Below, one piece after another: positions 34,625 through 46,200 of a DNA stretch of 64,000 bases. The notes beneath the pieces were generated by a model, which searched no databases, was not told where the DNA came from, and saw only the letters and a program-made list of their open reading frames with translations. The position numbers and the translations under genes are program-made. The stretch's first letter is position 1; each line of letters opens with the position of its first letter. This stretch comes from Epithemia pelagica. Taxonomy: Eukaryota; Bacillariophyta; Bacillariophyceae; Surirellales; Surirellaceae. The stretch spans positions 3,162,001 to 3,226,000 of the forward strand of contig OX337237.1 of the NCBI GenBank assembly GCA_946965045.2. The letters are read 5' to 3'.

Positions 34625-37429
34625 ATGAGCTCTTCGGTATTGCCCGGCCGTGGCGGCGGCAACGGCAGCAGCAAACGTCGTCGCCGTCGTCCTCCCTTGC
34701 ACTACCAAGCACGGATGGCTTCGGAAACGACCGCCGAAGAGCGGTTCTTGCAACAAGCCATTCAAAATTCCAAATTGGACAAGGGTCGACCGGCCAATGG
34801 CAAATTGTCCATTCCCCATGGCCCCGTCTTTTATCCCACCCAACAAGACTTTGAAGGCAATCCCTTGCAGTATATCGAAAAAATACGGCCCATTGCCGAA
34901 CGCTATGGGATTTGCAAGGTGGTGCCTCCGGCGGGCTGGAATCCAGCGCCCTTTTGTAAGTACCACCAAACTAGAAAAGGATGAGGTCATGCGATGGAGT
35001 ACGCAAGGGAATCAGGTCTGGAATGGAGCATCTTGTCGCGATTTCCATGGTTTTTGTAAAGATGGGATCTTCCAATATTTGGTTCTGCAGTGGGAGTTCG
35101 GGTTGTGCACACCCTTCGTAGTGTATGTACTGAGTTGTACCTAAACCATTACATTCTCTCACCTCTCTCTCTTGGTGTCTTGTCGTTGTTTGTTTTTATA
35201 ATACAACGTTCCAGGCGTAAAGGAAGATTGCGACAAGCGGTTTAAAACCAAACTGCAAGTGTTGCATCGATTGCAAGAGGGGATTAGTTATGGCGATGGC
35301 GTGGAATATACCGTGTCTGAGTATTTACAGACGGCCAGTCGCCGCACACAGGAATGGAAGGCCAAATACTATCCGGACCATGACCTCTTGGCTCGACACA
35401 AACAAGCCTTGGAGGAAAAACAACAACAACAACAACAAGCGCAGGCCTCCGTTCCACCCGAAACTCCGGTGAGTAGTAGCAGTACTGGTGGTACCGGAGA
35501 GACCCCGTTGACCAGTAGTACGGCCCATCATCAAAAAATGTTTTTGCCGGAAAATTTGGAACGTGATTTTTGGGACATTGTCGAAGCACACACTCGTCAA
35601 GTTACGGTCGAATATGGGAACGATGTGGATACGGCCACGTTTGGATCGGCCTTTCCCCTCTCTCGACGGGGACGGTCCGTCAAACGACCTTCACCGGAGG
35701 CGGGTAGCGATGGGACACCTTCGACGCCCTCCACCACGGATGAAGAAGCAGACGACGAAGACTACGAGGAGGAGGAAGAGGAGAATAAAACGGGCAAAAC
35801 CGAGCCCGAATTTGGAACTCCGGAATGTAAGTGGAACATGGGTATTTCGATTCTGCTGTTGCGTGGTGCCAGGTGTCTCAGTTTTCCTATTTTCTTGCCG
35901 TTTTCTAGACTATCGCGAAACCTACTGGAATCTCAACAATATTCCAAATGCCCCTGGCTCGTGAGTATAGTTCTGCCTCTTTGGCCCTTTATGCATTGTA
36001 GGTCATGTTCTCACTGTGTTTTCGTCGTTACTTTTGCTGTGACAGCGTGCTTCGTCATGTCAAAGTCGGCATTAATGGAATCAACGTCCCTTGGATGTAC
36101 TACGGTTCCTTATTTACCACCTTTGCCTACCACAATGAAGACAATTATCTGTATTCCATCAACTATCACCATCGGGGGGCACCCAAACAATGGTACGGGG
36201 TTCCCGGAAATCGAACTGCCGCCGATGGCCTCGAGACTGTCTTTAAGAGCTATCTCTCCATGAAAATGCGAGATGTACCCGATTTGTTGCATCACATTAC
36301 CACCATGTTTAGTCCGCGGTTGTTGCAAAATGCCAATGTTCCAGTTTGCCGGCTCATCCAGTACGAAGGAGAGGTAAGAAGACTTGTGTGTATGGTACGA
36401 ATGACTCTTTTGGATGCCCCTCCCTAACAAGCGTTGTAATGCTCTTCGTTACAGTTTGTCATTACCTTTCCTCGAGCCTTTCATGGTGGATTCAGTTACG
36501 GGCCCAACATTGGGGAGGCAGTCAATTTTGCCAGTCACGATTGGATTCAATACGGTGCCGATGCGAACGAACGGTACCGTTCCTTTGCTCGCCCGGCCGT
36601 CTTTTCTCACGATCGTCTCACCTTGACCATGGCCAATCATTTACACGATCAACCCTCGTATGAGGCATGTCAATTGTTGTTGAATGAGATTGAACGCGTG
36701 GTGCAAGAAGAATTGGAGTTGCGGGCCAAACTCAAACGGAATGGTGTCCGCGATGTTTCGCAGTGTATTACATTGCCCAAAAATCGCGTCGATCAATTGG
36801 ACGAATCCAGTGCGGCCTACGATGACAAACGGTTGTGTCATGCCTGTAAACATGTCTGTTTCTTTTCGGCCGTTGCCTGTGAATGTAGTCAGAGTAAGGT
36901 CTCGTGTCTCCGACATGCCCATTTCATGTGTCGATGTCCACCCGAGAAAAAGTACTTTATGATTTGGAGGTGAGTGCGTCTGGAGTGCCGAGTGTTTCAG
37001 GACTGAATGTGTTGTCTGACGTTTTGGTATATATATATATATATATGATTGGACAGTCAAAACGAGGAACTCGATGCCACGGTAGAAAAGGTGCGCCGTC
37101 ATTGCCAAAGTCTCAAACCGCCAGCCAAGGAGGATCCACCAGAATCCACCGATCCTACACCCGACGCACCCGATTCGTCATCATCGTCGTTGGGTCCCAC
37201 CAATACCACCAACAACAACAATAACACAAACAAACCGGTCCCCTTGCCACCCATGGGACCGGGTGCCGAAAAGGACTGGTTGTGGCATGAACACGATGAG
37301 ATTCAAACGGGATACTTGTTGGATGAAAAATATCGGCCCTGTGCCTCGATTCGCAAACCACGGGATGTCTTGGAACAAGAAATTGAAGTGGCCCGTCAAA
37401 AGAAGAAACGTGCCAGGGATATGCCATGA
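34625..37429 (+). CDS. JmjN/JmjC/C5HC2 histone lysine demethylase, KDM5-like
   Basis: Six exons: 34625-34955, 35215-35826, 35909-35960, 36046-36373, 36455-36969, 37057-37429. All borders are GT-AG, frames join exactly, 736 aa. The start is ATG 34625 in caccATG; the frame upstream lacks an ATG. KRRRRRP (17-23) is a likely nuclear signal. JmjN is about 66-105 ([19 protein letters not shown]). The JmjC domain has Fe(II) ligands H361-N-E363 (FAYHNEDNY) and H451 ([12 protein letters not shown]), with N371 and K379 ([13 protein letters not shown]) in the 2-oxoglutarate site, so it should be active. A C5HC2 zinc finger spans 569-602 (CHACKHVC...CLRHAHFMC). The set and order match KDM5/plant JMJ14-18 H3K4 demethylases, but ARID, PHD and FYRN/FYRC are not seen. 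An acidic linker ([11 protein letters not shown]) precedes JmjC. The exon 1-2 intron is 259 bp; the others are 81-87 bp. Confidence 0.93.
37027..37047. repeat. (TA)n microsatellite in the last intron of the demethylase gene
   Basis: An uninterrupted ta run of about 20 bp, ten bases before the acceptor gattggacag of the 87-bp intron. Confidence 0.9.
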
Positions 37430-38172
37430 TGTGTGAACAATCCACGGAGTTGGAACCACAGGGAGGTACGTTCCGCAGAGAGAGCCGGGGACACACGCCT
37501 GTAGAAGTTGTTGTTGTAGTATGTAGAAAATGGGAACTCCATGGACCATTGTCGGATGCGGCTCTCTCTCTCGTTTGGTTGGGTTGGCGTGGAGCAAACG
37601 CCAAACGGTTTGTGGGAGGAGAGCCAAACGTGACGGTTTGGAGTGTATCCACTTGTACCTTTGTACAATAGCGGACTTATACTTTTCTGGACGTGAACTT
37701 GCTCTCCGTTCTCCATAGTAGCGCTATTAGAGATCCAATGTCTGTCACCTGCTGTTGTGTTGGTGTGGTACACCATGTGGCGTTTTGAAAGGTTTATGAT
37801 AGTCGCGAAACGATTCAGCATATAGACCAAACAACAAAAGCCGTCCTCCTCCTCCTTTACTATTAGAGTACTCCTAGTAATCAAGAGAAACGTCCATCGT
37901 CTACACTATGTTGGCTATGAACTCTATGGGTGCGTCGCATTATATACGTGGCCGCGTTTGTTCCAAGAGCATCCACGACGATCGTCATTCGCCCATCTCA
38001 ACACATCACGATGATGCTTTTTGGTTTTTGGAGACACAATGAGAGAGTTTGAGGCACGATGGGAGCATGTCATAAACTTGGTGTGCTGATGTTTTACACA
38101 AGGCAAAGACTCGACGGAGTGCTTCTTGACCCTTGATTGTTTGTTTCTTGTCCTATTACCATATTACCCATC
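37430..38172. other. Intergenic
   Basis: No gene recognised between the demethylase and the GST gene. Frames up to 160 codons on the minus strand overlap the demethylase 3' end and have no domain. Confidence 0.5.
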
Positions 38173-39219
38173 ATGTCGGTTGCCTTTACGGCACCACCGG
38201 CTGACAAGAACCAGAAAAAGGACACCAAACAACCACCGGCAGTGTCCTCGTCGAATGATGACGACGACAATGCCTATATCCCTCACACTGTCTGGGAATG
38301 GAAACAAGACATGTCGACTGGCAATGCCATTGTGAATATCAATCGTCCCACCACCGGTCCTCGGTTTGACAAGGCCTTGCCACCTCGTGGCAACCATGCC
38401 TTGCAATTGTACAGTTTGGCCACTCCGAAGGGCATCAAGGTGACGATCTTCTTGGAAGAATTGTTGGCTGCCGGATACAATCAGGCCGAATACGATGCCT
38501 ATCGCATTGATATTTTGCAAGATCAAGATCAATTTAGTTCGGGCTTTTGCGAAATCAATCCCAATTCCAAAATGCCTGCCCTCGTGGATTACAGCAACCA
38601 GGACGACCCAGAGAACGGAACACGTGTCTTTGAATTGGCTCACATTCTCTTGTACTTGGCCGAAAAGTTCGACCATGCCTTTTTGCCCGCCGCCCATCGG
38701 ACCGAGGTGTTGAATTGGTTGTTTTGGCAAGCCGGTGCGGCACCCTTTTTGGGCGGTGGCTTTGGACACTTTTATCATTATGCCCATGTCAAGATGGAAT
38801 ATCCCATTGACCGATATACCATGGAAACCAAGCGACAATTGGACGTGTTGAATCGACACTTGTCGTCGTCGTCGTCGACTGCTACGAATGGCGGTGGTGG
38901 CCCCTACATGGTGGGGACCGAGTATACGATTGCCGACATGGCACTCTTTCCCTGGTACGGTGGTTTGGTCTTGGGATTCTAGTATGGGTCGGCCGCCACC
39001 TTTTTAAATGTCCAACAGGAGTATCCGCACGTGGTGGCCTGGGCTCAACGGATTGCGGCCCGACCGGCGGTGCAACGCGGATTAATCGTCAACAAACAAT
39101 CGGTGCTCCCCGAACGACATTGTGCCACCGATGTCGATCGAGCCTTGGCGTTGCAACAACAACAACAAGAACAACAATCCAAGGAAGCAAAGGACAGTCG
39201 ATCGACGGCGCGTCTCTAA
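38173..39219 (+). pseudogene. YghU/Ure2p-like glutathione S-transferase with in-frame amber codon
   Basis: ATG 38173 (cccatcATGTCG). The frame reads 269 codons to TAG at 38980-38982, then continues open in the same frame for 78 more codons to TAA at 39217-39219. Homology crosses the TAG without a gap: PYMVGTEYTIADMALFPWYG and GLVLGF before it, YGSAATFLNV, EYPHVVAW, ARPAVQRGLIVN after it, as in the C-terminal domain of YghU-type GSTs. The N-terminal thioredoxin-like domain (LQLYSLATPKGIKVTIFLEE, then NPNSKMPALVD) is complete. These enzymes use glutathione for disulphide reduction or peroxide detoxification. The truncated form would lose the last helices of the domain. Options are a recent nonsense mutation, an allele, readthrough or a sequencing error. 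Annotated as disrupted. Confidence 0.85.
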
Positions 39220-39803
39220 CAGAGATGGTGTTACAATCCAATGGTACAGGAGAGAGAGGCATGTGGAATAGACGGAGAAACGTATGTCCTATTCTCCCAA
39301 TGAAATCTAGTGAATAGGGAGTATACTCAATGTATAACAGCATGACACAAAAATGCCCGTGTGCAGCATTGTATTACTAGAGTCTCTGAGACCCTCCATG
39401 TAGGGGACCATGTTATGTTTTTATGATAGAGCAATCGCACGTTAAAAGGAAATAGACTAACAGCTCATACTCTAACGTTTCGTAGTAGTGCTTGAAGGAG
39501 ATACATTAACAACTCATACTTTAAGGTTTCGTAGCAGTGCGTGAAGCAGGAGAGCTCGATTGGAAAACACCAAACTTTCTCTCTCTCTCTAACTCTCTCT
39601 TTGTTTGGTGACATCACTTTTGTCGCGTCGACCACAACGTATGTTTCAGGGTCGACCTTTTGTCACTGGTGTGTGTGTTGTTCCTGGGGTGCAGTTTGCA
39701 TCTCGCCACTCTCTCTACTCGTCGAGATGGAGGAACGATACATTGTGTGGCACTGGTGCCACGACGGTGCTCCGATTCGAACATGTCGTCGTCGTCTTCG
39801 TTG

Positions 39804-39834
<31 letters not shown>

Positions 39835-39846
39835 GAGTTTCAAACC
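39220..39846. other. Convergent 3' flanks with (CT)n repeat
   Basis: Lies between the GST (plus) and bilin reductase (minus). Near-identical sentences ta.caactcatact.taa.gtttcgtag.agtgc.tgaag at about 39460-39500 and 39505-39550 form a small tandem duplication of about 46 bp. A pure (CT)14 run lies at 39804-39831. Confidence 0.6.
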
Positions 39847-41634
39847 CTACACCGTCCTTCTTGCCCTTGTCGTTTGGGTGCGTGGCGGTGATGGTGTCGT
39901 TTGTGTCGTCGTTGCTGCCAAGGGAAACAAGACATGGTAGACATAATCGTGCGCAATCTCGGCTCCAAAGTGTTGGGTCAAGAGTGCCTGGGCAGGATCT
40001 CGTTCGGCCGAATAGGTATCGTAGGCCACGTGTCGATCCCAGGCCGTTTGGACATTGCGAACCCAACAATCGTCCTCGTCATGTGGTTCTTGTTGCTGCG
40101 AATGCGGCAAGTCCGTGTTGTCGTTCTTGTGTGTTTGGCAGGAATGCGGGTCCTTGGAATGATGATTGCGGGAGGAGATGGACGAGACTGGCGTTGCAGT
40201 GGTAGCAGCAGCCTTGGCATATTGTTTGGTAAAGTCGAGATAGGTTTGCAAATACTGGGCATGGGCTGGAAAAAAGGTTTGGTACACTGGGTCGTCCTGG
40301 TCCTTGTCGTCATCCTTTGGATTGGTCGTGCTGCTGCTGCTGCTGCTGCTGCTTTCGGGTGATGGTGGACCACGGTCAAAGCGTCCCAAGAGCAATTGGG
40401 AGGAAAACAATTGTTCGGGGGACGTGTCGCGCGTGGAATTGTAAAATCGACGTGACATGGGTTGTTGCAAGGAGGGATAAGAGTGACGAATGGACGACAA
40501 GGACGTGTCGTACAATTCCTGGAGCAGCTGTTCTTGCAAGGAAGCATGAAAAGGTTCGTTGTCGTCGTTCTCCTTCTTGTGGTGGTTCTTCTTGTGGTTG
40601 TTGTTGGTGGAATGATGCAAGGGTTGGACATCCATGATGCACACTTGTTTGCGATTGGCAAATTGCAACAAGTCCACCCCCAAGAGCGGTGCGGGAGGCG
40701 TTGAATGTGTGTGAGAAGCGGCATGTTTGGGATGGGGATACCAGACCGAGGTAAAGACTTGCAGGTCGTCCCCACCATCCACCAGAGTATACCGAATGCG
40801 TCGAAATTCCCGACTCGAAACGACCAAGGTGTGCATGCGCAACACTCGGACGGTACCACTCTTGTTCTTGTTGTTCTTGGAGGAGGAGGATTCCAAATAG
40901 GCCAAGTTGCGACCCGTGACGGGAGACACGACCGATTCCACTTGCACATTGGTCAAGTGCTGCTCCAACACGTTGAAAATGTGATGCTTCCAAAAGGGTA
41001 TGAACAAGACGGAGGAGGAGGATTGCCACGGCATGCCCTGCAAGGCTGCTTGTCCCTGTGGTGATTCCAAAAAGGAGGGAACCCTGGTGTTGTGGGAGGA
41101 AGAGGAAGAATTGGCCCTTGTGATGGTCGAAGGAGTATGGGGAGGAAGGACCAAGGTTGTTGGAATACGGTCCAACAATGGCAGTTTCGGCGGTCGAATG
41201 GTGTTGTCATTGTTGTTGCTGCTCCCAGTCGTCGTGGCGTTGTGAGGATTCTGGGTCTTGGAGGAGGAAAACCATGTGCAAAGGGGCGGCGACGGTACCA
41301 GCAATGGCCGACGACCATTACGAGCGGGCCCACCATACACGTCGTCTTCGACATCCATGCGGAGGCGAGCTTGGCTTGTCGTGGTGCTTGTCTTCTGGAA
41401 AGATCCAGAAGAAGAAGGGACAAACGTGCTCTTGGTGCGGGTCCAGGACGACGAAAACGACGACGACCTGGGGGGCGACACGGCGACAAGCGCGTGACCG
41501 TGGTCGCCCAACAGCAGCAGGAGCAGCAGGAGCAACTGGCACGAGACCGACACCAGGACCCGAGAAGGACGCGTGTAGTGCCGGCGACGCGACGCCGCAG
41601 ACACAGAACAAGAGCCTGGAGGATTCGTCTTCAT
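39847..41634 (-). CDS. Ferredoxin-dependent bilin reductase (PcyA/HY2 family), plastid-targeted
   Basis: 595 aa, single exon, ATG at 41634. The N-terminus has an uninterrupted hydrophobic LLLLLLLLL ER signal (34-42) followed by GHALVAVSPP and a Ser/Thr/Arg-rich stretch, a diatom-type plastid presequence. The family core is in pieces separated by low-complexity inserts: LYDRIPTT-like start near 155, RIRYTLVDGGDDLQVFTSVW (279-298), GVDLLQFANRKQVCIMD (319-335, region of the catalytic Asp in PcyA), SPEQLFSSQLLLGRFDRG (405-422), YLQTYLDF (461-468) and RDPAQALLTQHFGAEIAHD (545-563) with YVYHVLFP. These enzymes reduce biliverdin to phytobilins with ferredoxin in the plastid. Which isomer is made (PebA, PebB, HY2 or PcyA type) cannot be read from sequence alone. 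Usual length is about 250-330 aa; the excess is presequence plus Ser/Asn/Lys/His inserts. Confidence 0.85.
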   Translation of the reverse strand: MKTNPPGSCSVSAASRRRHYTRPSRVLVSVSCQLLLLLLLLLGDHGHALVAVSPPRSSSFSSSWTRTKSTFVPSSSGSFQKTSTTTSQARLRMDVEDDVYGGPARNGRRPLLVPSPPLCTWFSSSKTQNPHNATTTGSSNNNDNTIRPPKLPLLDRIPTTLVLPPHTPSTITRANSSSSSHNTRVPSFLESPQGQAALQGMPWQSSSSVLFIPFWKHHIFNVLEQHLTNVQVESVVSPVTGRNLAYLESSSSKNNKNKSGTVRVLRMHTLVVSSREFRRIRYTLVDGGDDLQVFTSVWYPHPKHAASHTHSTPPAPLLGVDLLQFANRKQVCIMDVQPLHHSTNNNHKKNHHKKENDDNEPFHASLQEQLLQELYDTSLSSIRHSYPSLQQPMSRRFYNSTRDTSPEQLFSSQLLLGRFDRGPPSPESSSSSSSSTTNPKDDDKDQDDPVYQTFFPAHAQYLQTYLDFTKQYAKAAATTATPVSSISSRNHHSKDPHSCQTHKNDNTDLPHSQQQEPHDEDDCWVRNVQTAWDRHVAYDTYSAERDPAQALLTQHFGAEIAHDYVYHVLFPLAATTTQTTPSPPRTQTTRARRTV

Positions 41635-43270
41635 GGGGTGGACAAGGTACTAATAGAATGGTTTGTTTGTGTTTTGTTCGTCGTCGTCAATGGACCAATC
41701 TCGCTGAATGAGACTCTCTCTTTGGTTTTGTTGTTGTGGCCTTAATCGTTTCAAATGGACCAACGCAAACAATGAAAATGCTGTAGCCAGAGACTCTCAA
41801 TATGCTTCCTGAGCCGAAAAAGTTACTGGATGGTTTGTCGTGCTTTTGGACCTTGGGCGTCTGTGGGCGATGATTCGGAACTTCCCAGGCAGAAAAAAGT
41901 GTCAATGGTCTGTGATGACTCTGTGACCGGAACATCTGTCACGACGACCCCCATGAATGTCGATCGCTCGCTAGTCGCGAGTGATTCGGAAAGCTAGGTA
42001 GTACGCCTAGAGCTAGCTCTAGTAGCTAGAGGCATAGAGCCTACCTGATCGAGGTAGACTACTCCGACTTACCCGGCTTATTTCTCTCTGGAGTCGGCCG
42101 CAACGGATGTCGTTGTGGGACGCCGGCATTCTTGAGTCTTAGAACAAAGGGCCGTACGATCTTTCCCACCAACCCATTGGTGGGAGGAAAAAGCTGTTCG
42201 TACCGCCACGCAACAGACACATGCACGGGCCGTATGTATTGGTGGTTCAAGTCTGGCGGGCGCGCACGGCGTGCGCATCCCGTCCGACCGCGGATGGGTC
42301 CACGTACACTACTTCATACAATTCGTACACCACAACTCAAACATGGATGCGAAAAAAATGATCCGTTGTTCCAACAAAAAATCCATGTGCCGCCGATTTT
42401 TCCCCAACCACCAAAACAACAAACAAAAACAATAAAGGCGCATCTTCCAATGGGGATAGATGCTGCGTCGTCACTTTTTGAGACTGCGACAACCACCACA
42501 AGAAGAAGCCAACCAAAGGCACATACAATTCAAGAAAGAGTAGAGAAGCCAAACCAAGCCAACAACATCGACAACAAGAATATCTTTGGAACCATATCAT
42601 CATCCTCATCTTGCTGCTTCCATGAGTCATTACTCCAGAATCATCTGAGTCCTCGCGCCGTTCCATTCTTGTTGCAGCAGTCATTCCAGCAACCACGGAA
42701 TACCTCTCTTCTCCCTACTACGTTGTGAGATTGGAAGGACGGCCCATTGTTGTGAAACCAACAACAACAAGAAATACATTCCTCGTTCGGATACAACAGA
42801 GAGAGAGAACGACCACACCAATCCGCGAACCAAGTAGGAGAAACTCTCGTGTATCACAACAACACGGAAGGGAGTTTCTGCCTGCAGATACTCGAGCTGT
42901 ATAGAGCTTTGCTGGAAGACACGAGAGCCGTGTGGTGGTGGTGGTGAAGCGAGGCACCTCGATCGAGAGAGAGAGAGAAAAAAAAAGAAAACGGAGCACA
43001 AGCGATACTCTACGCCTGTTGTGGTGAATCGTTTTCGAGCTACCCACTCTCTATAAAATTACCGAGGCATTGGTACCTCTAGAGTGCTACGATTCGAAGA
43101 AGACCGAGTGACTTAAGGAGAAAGCAAACCAAGAAACCACACCAGAGGGGGAAAACAGCAACCGCAACCATCACAAGCGTACTACAGTATCGGGAAAGAC
43201 AACACCACAGACTCCTGGATTGTGTGAACCGATCATAAATCAAAACTCGGACACCCCACAGTCAAGAAGA
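41635..43270. other. 1.6-kb divergent region
   Basis: Separates the bilin reductase (minus) and the large disordered protein (plus). A plus-strand frame with ATG 42450 could encode 92 aa (MGIDAASSLFETATTTTRRS...) ending 42728; it has no domain and may be an upstream ORF. The stretch 41990-42060 contains repeated agctag words. I see no supported gene. Confidence 0.4.
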
Positions 43271-46200
43271 ATGGTGCAACTCGGTCCACGGTCCCGTTCC
43301 ACTCGACTCCGACACGAGGAGGATCGTCCTACTAGTTCTTGCGTGTCGTCGTTGTCGTTGGAACAACACACGAATCGGACGACTCGCACCAAGAGTCCGG
43401 CTTATACCAATCATGCCAAGAACCATCGTGGTCGTTGGTCGTCGCCACGATCCCTGGGGTCGCCGCCAATCACCACAAAGGAAGAATTGCGCACGGAAAC
43501 GCCCCTGACGGCCAGTACCTCGGATTCCTGGACCTTGGGATCCTCGTCCTTGGTGTCGACCGGGTCTGGTTCGGTGTGGAACAATCTTCCCCTCGGAAGC
43601 AGTAGCAGCATGTCCATGACCGCACCGGCCGCGTCTGCCTCGTCTTCTTCCTCGTGGTGGTCCCCCCAGCACATGCAACGACAAAATCGACGCATTTTAG
43701 AAGGCTCTCACGTCTATCTCGACGAGGATGACGATGATGATCCAGACGATGTGGAGGAGGAATTGGACCCGGAGGACCACAACGAGCACCACATGGAACG
43801 AGACGAGGAGGAACGGATTCCCAGTCCCACGGCCTTGATTCCGTCCCTCTTGTCCTATTCGCATCCTCGGAGGACCAGACACTTGCCATCAGTTCCACGA
43901 CCCTCGTCCTCGAGTCCCCCTAAACAACGGAGACCCAAACGACGAGGAGAATGTCCCGAACCGGACGACACTGACACCAATGAGTTGCGCTATCATCGGA
44001 GTTGCAGTCCGGAACAACGTCGACGTGTGGCGCAGGCCCGACGAACCCGAGTGCAATCCGGACAGGCATGTTTGAGATTGGAATTTCGGCCGCAACCCTG
44101 GGTGGTCAGTCAACGTCCATCCACAACGAGCAAGGACAAGGACGAACCGTATTCAATTCCCAAAGAGGACACCCATTATAGAAACAGCAACAGCAACAAG
44201 CATGTGGTCCATTCTCATTGGGCACCACAGCAACAACAACACGACAAAAACGAAGAAGAAGAAGAAGAAGACTCGTTGCAATTGGTCTTGAATCCGACAC
44301 GCTCCTCGTCGTCCTTGTCGCATTCGTTGCTGGCACCCTCCCCCGAATTGGTGGTCTCCTCTCCAGTTTCCCTCTCCAACCACCACAAGAGTACACAAAA
44401 CCATGACGACAAGCTCAGCGAACGAGTCGTTGCACCCAACGACCGTACCAGTCGTCGTTTCACACACCATCCGCAAGATGACCGGCACCACCAATCATCA
44501 TCATCATCGTTACGTGTGGATACGTCACCCACGCCGCAACCCACTGCAGCAGCAGCAGCAGCAAGAAGGAATGGATCCTCCAGCACGAAACCCATTTCAC
44601 GGGATCCCGTCCTCTACACGAAGAACCACCACAATCACAAGGCACGCACGAAAAGTCCCGATCCTCCTCCATCCCAACAGCAAGTAGTGGCGGTGCCGCC
44701 ACCTTCCAATCCAGCCGAGCCTCGGCCCGTGCCACTACAACGAACCGAACAAGAAGCTGAACAAGAAAAGGGTTCCGACAAAACGATACTCCCCACTCCC
44801 AAACGATTGTTTTCGTACCGACGAAGGGCGAAACGAGAACGGGTGCAACAACGAAAAAGCTCTCGCAAGGACAACCATCGCCACTACAAAACTGCAAGCA
44901 CCCACCCACCTAATACGACGGACGATACCACCATCAACGACACCAACGGCAAGACGAAACGTCACCGCAAGACGAGCGTGACACGACATTCTCGCCGACG
45001 GAGTCGGAGTAGTACGCGAAGCGATACCAATCCACAGGATGGTACCACGACCATTACCACTCGTACCATTACCACCTTGACCACGACGACCACCACCACG
45101 ACCAGCACACGCACGTCGGAAGAACCGAATCCTACCATCACCACCACACCAACAACAGGCGCTGATGGTCTCCCTGGTCCTAATGCCGTACCAAACAACA
45201 ACAAGGAGACTTCTTTGAACCAACGAGGAGCAGGATCGCGGCGTTTCTTATGGTCCAGTCCCACAGAGAGTGCCAGTGAGGATGAGACTCGTCGTGGACG
45301 TTCCTTGAGTACGAACGGCACGGGGGCCTATAAGACGCGGTTGGAGCACCGACGCAAAGTGCTCGCACGGCAACAACAGCTGTGCGATGGACCACATGAC
45401 GACAAAGCCGAGATGGACGACGACAACAACAAGAATAGCAGCCTGAACAACACGACACTGGATAGCACCATCTCGTCCACCTCGGAATGTCCCTCGGATG
45501 AGCATCCTCATACTGATGTCTCATCGTTTTCTTCCTGGGAACCGGACCACCATCATCCTATGCAAAAAACGACCACCCCAAGTCATGCGGACAAGACTGT
45601 GACCCCCATCCGCTCAAGATCCCACATGTCATTGGACAATGATCCTTCCAAAGGAACGTCCGACGACACGAATGTCTCGTTGAACATTCCTGCACTTGCA
45701 GCAGCAGCAACTGGCGACCGTACGTCGAATTTGTTTGCCTCGGCGTGGACCATTAAAGCTGCTCCCGCCGCAACCATTGAATTCAGTGAAGACGACGAGG
45801 ATCTCAGGCCCGCTCCAGACGACCATGAAGCAGCAAATGGTAAAAACTCGGAGGATATCTCGGTTTGGCTAGATTCTTCCTATGAAGAAGACAATCCAAT
45901 CCAAATCTCTAGCAGTGGAGTACAGGAGGAGGAGAACAAGGCTAACAGTTTTCAAGACTGTCATCGTATTCAAGTCACCACGCAAAAACCCGTTGTACGC
46001 CCCAATCTGCCGGGTGCCAATTTATCCACAGATTCAACACCCAAACATGCAACCAAGACAGACGCAGATTCGAAACCCAAGGATGATACCCAGAAGGAAG
46101 AAGAAAACTCGACGTATGGAGCTGGATGTTACAAGGACACCAAGGAGTCCACTGTTCCATTTTGGCCGGTCCTCGATATTTCAACCATGTCGCTCGCTCA

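Noticed and set aside
38950-38982. Intron removing the GST amber codon (acceptor TTCTAG)
   Set aside because: The only nearby donor would give an intron under 30 bp, and homology continues on both sides of the TAG without a gap, so the codon belongs to the exon.
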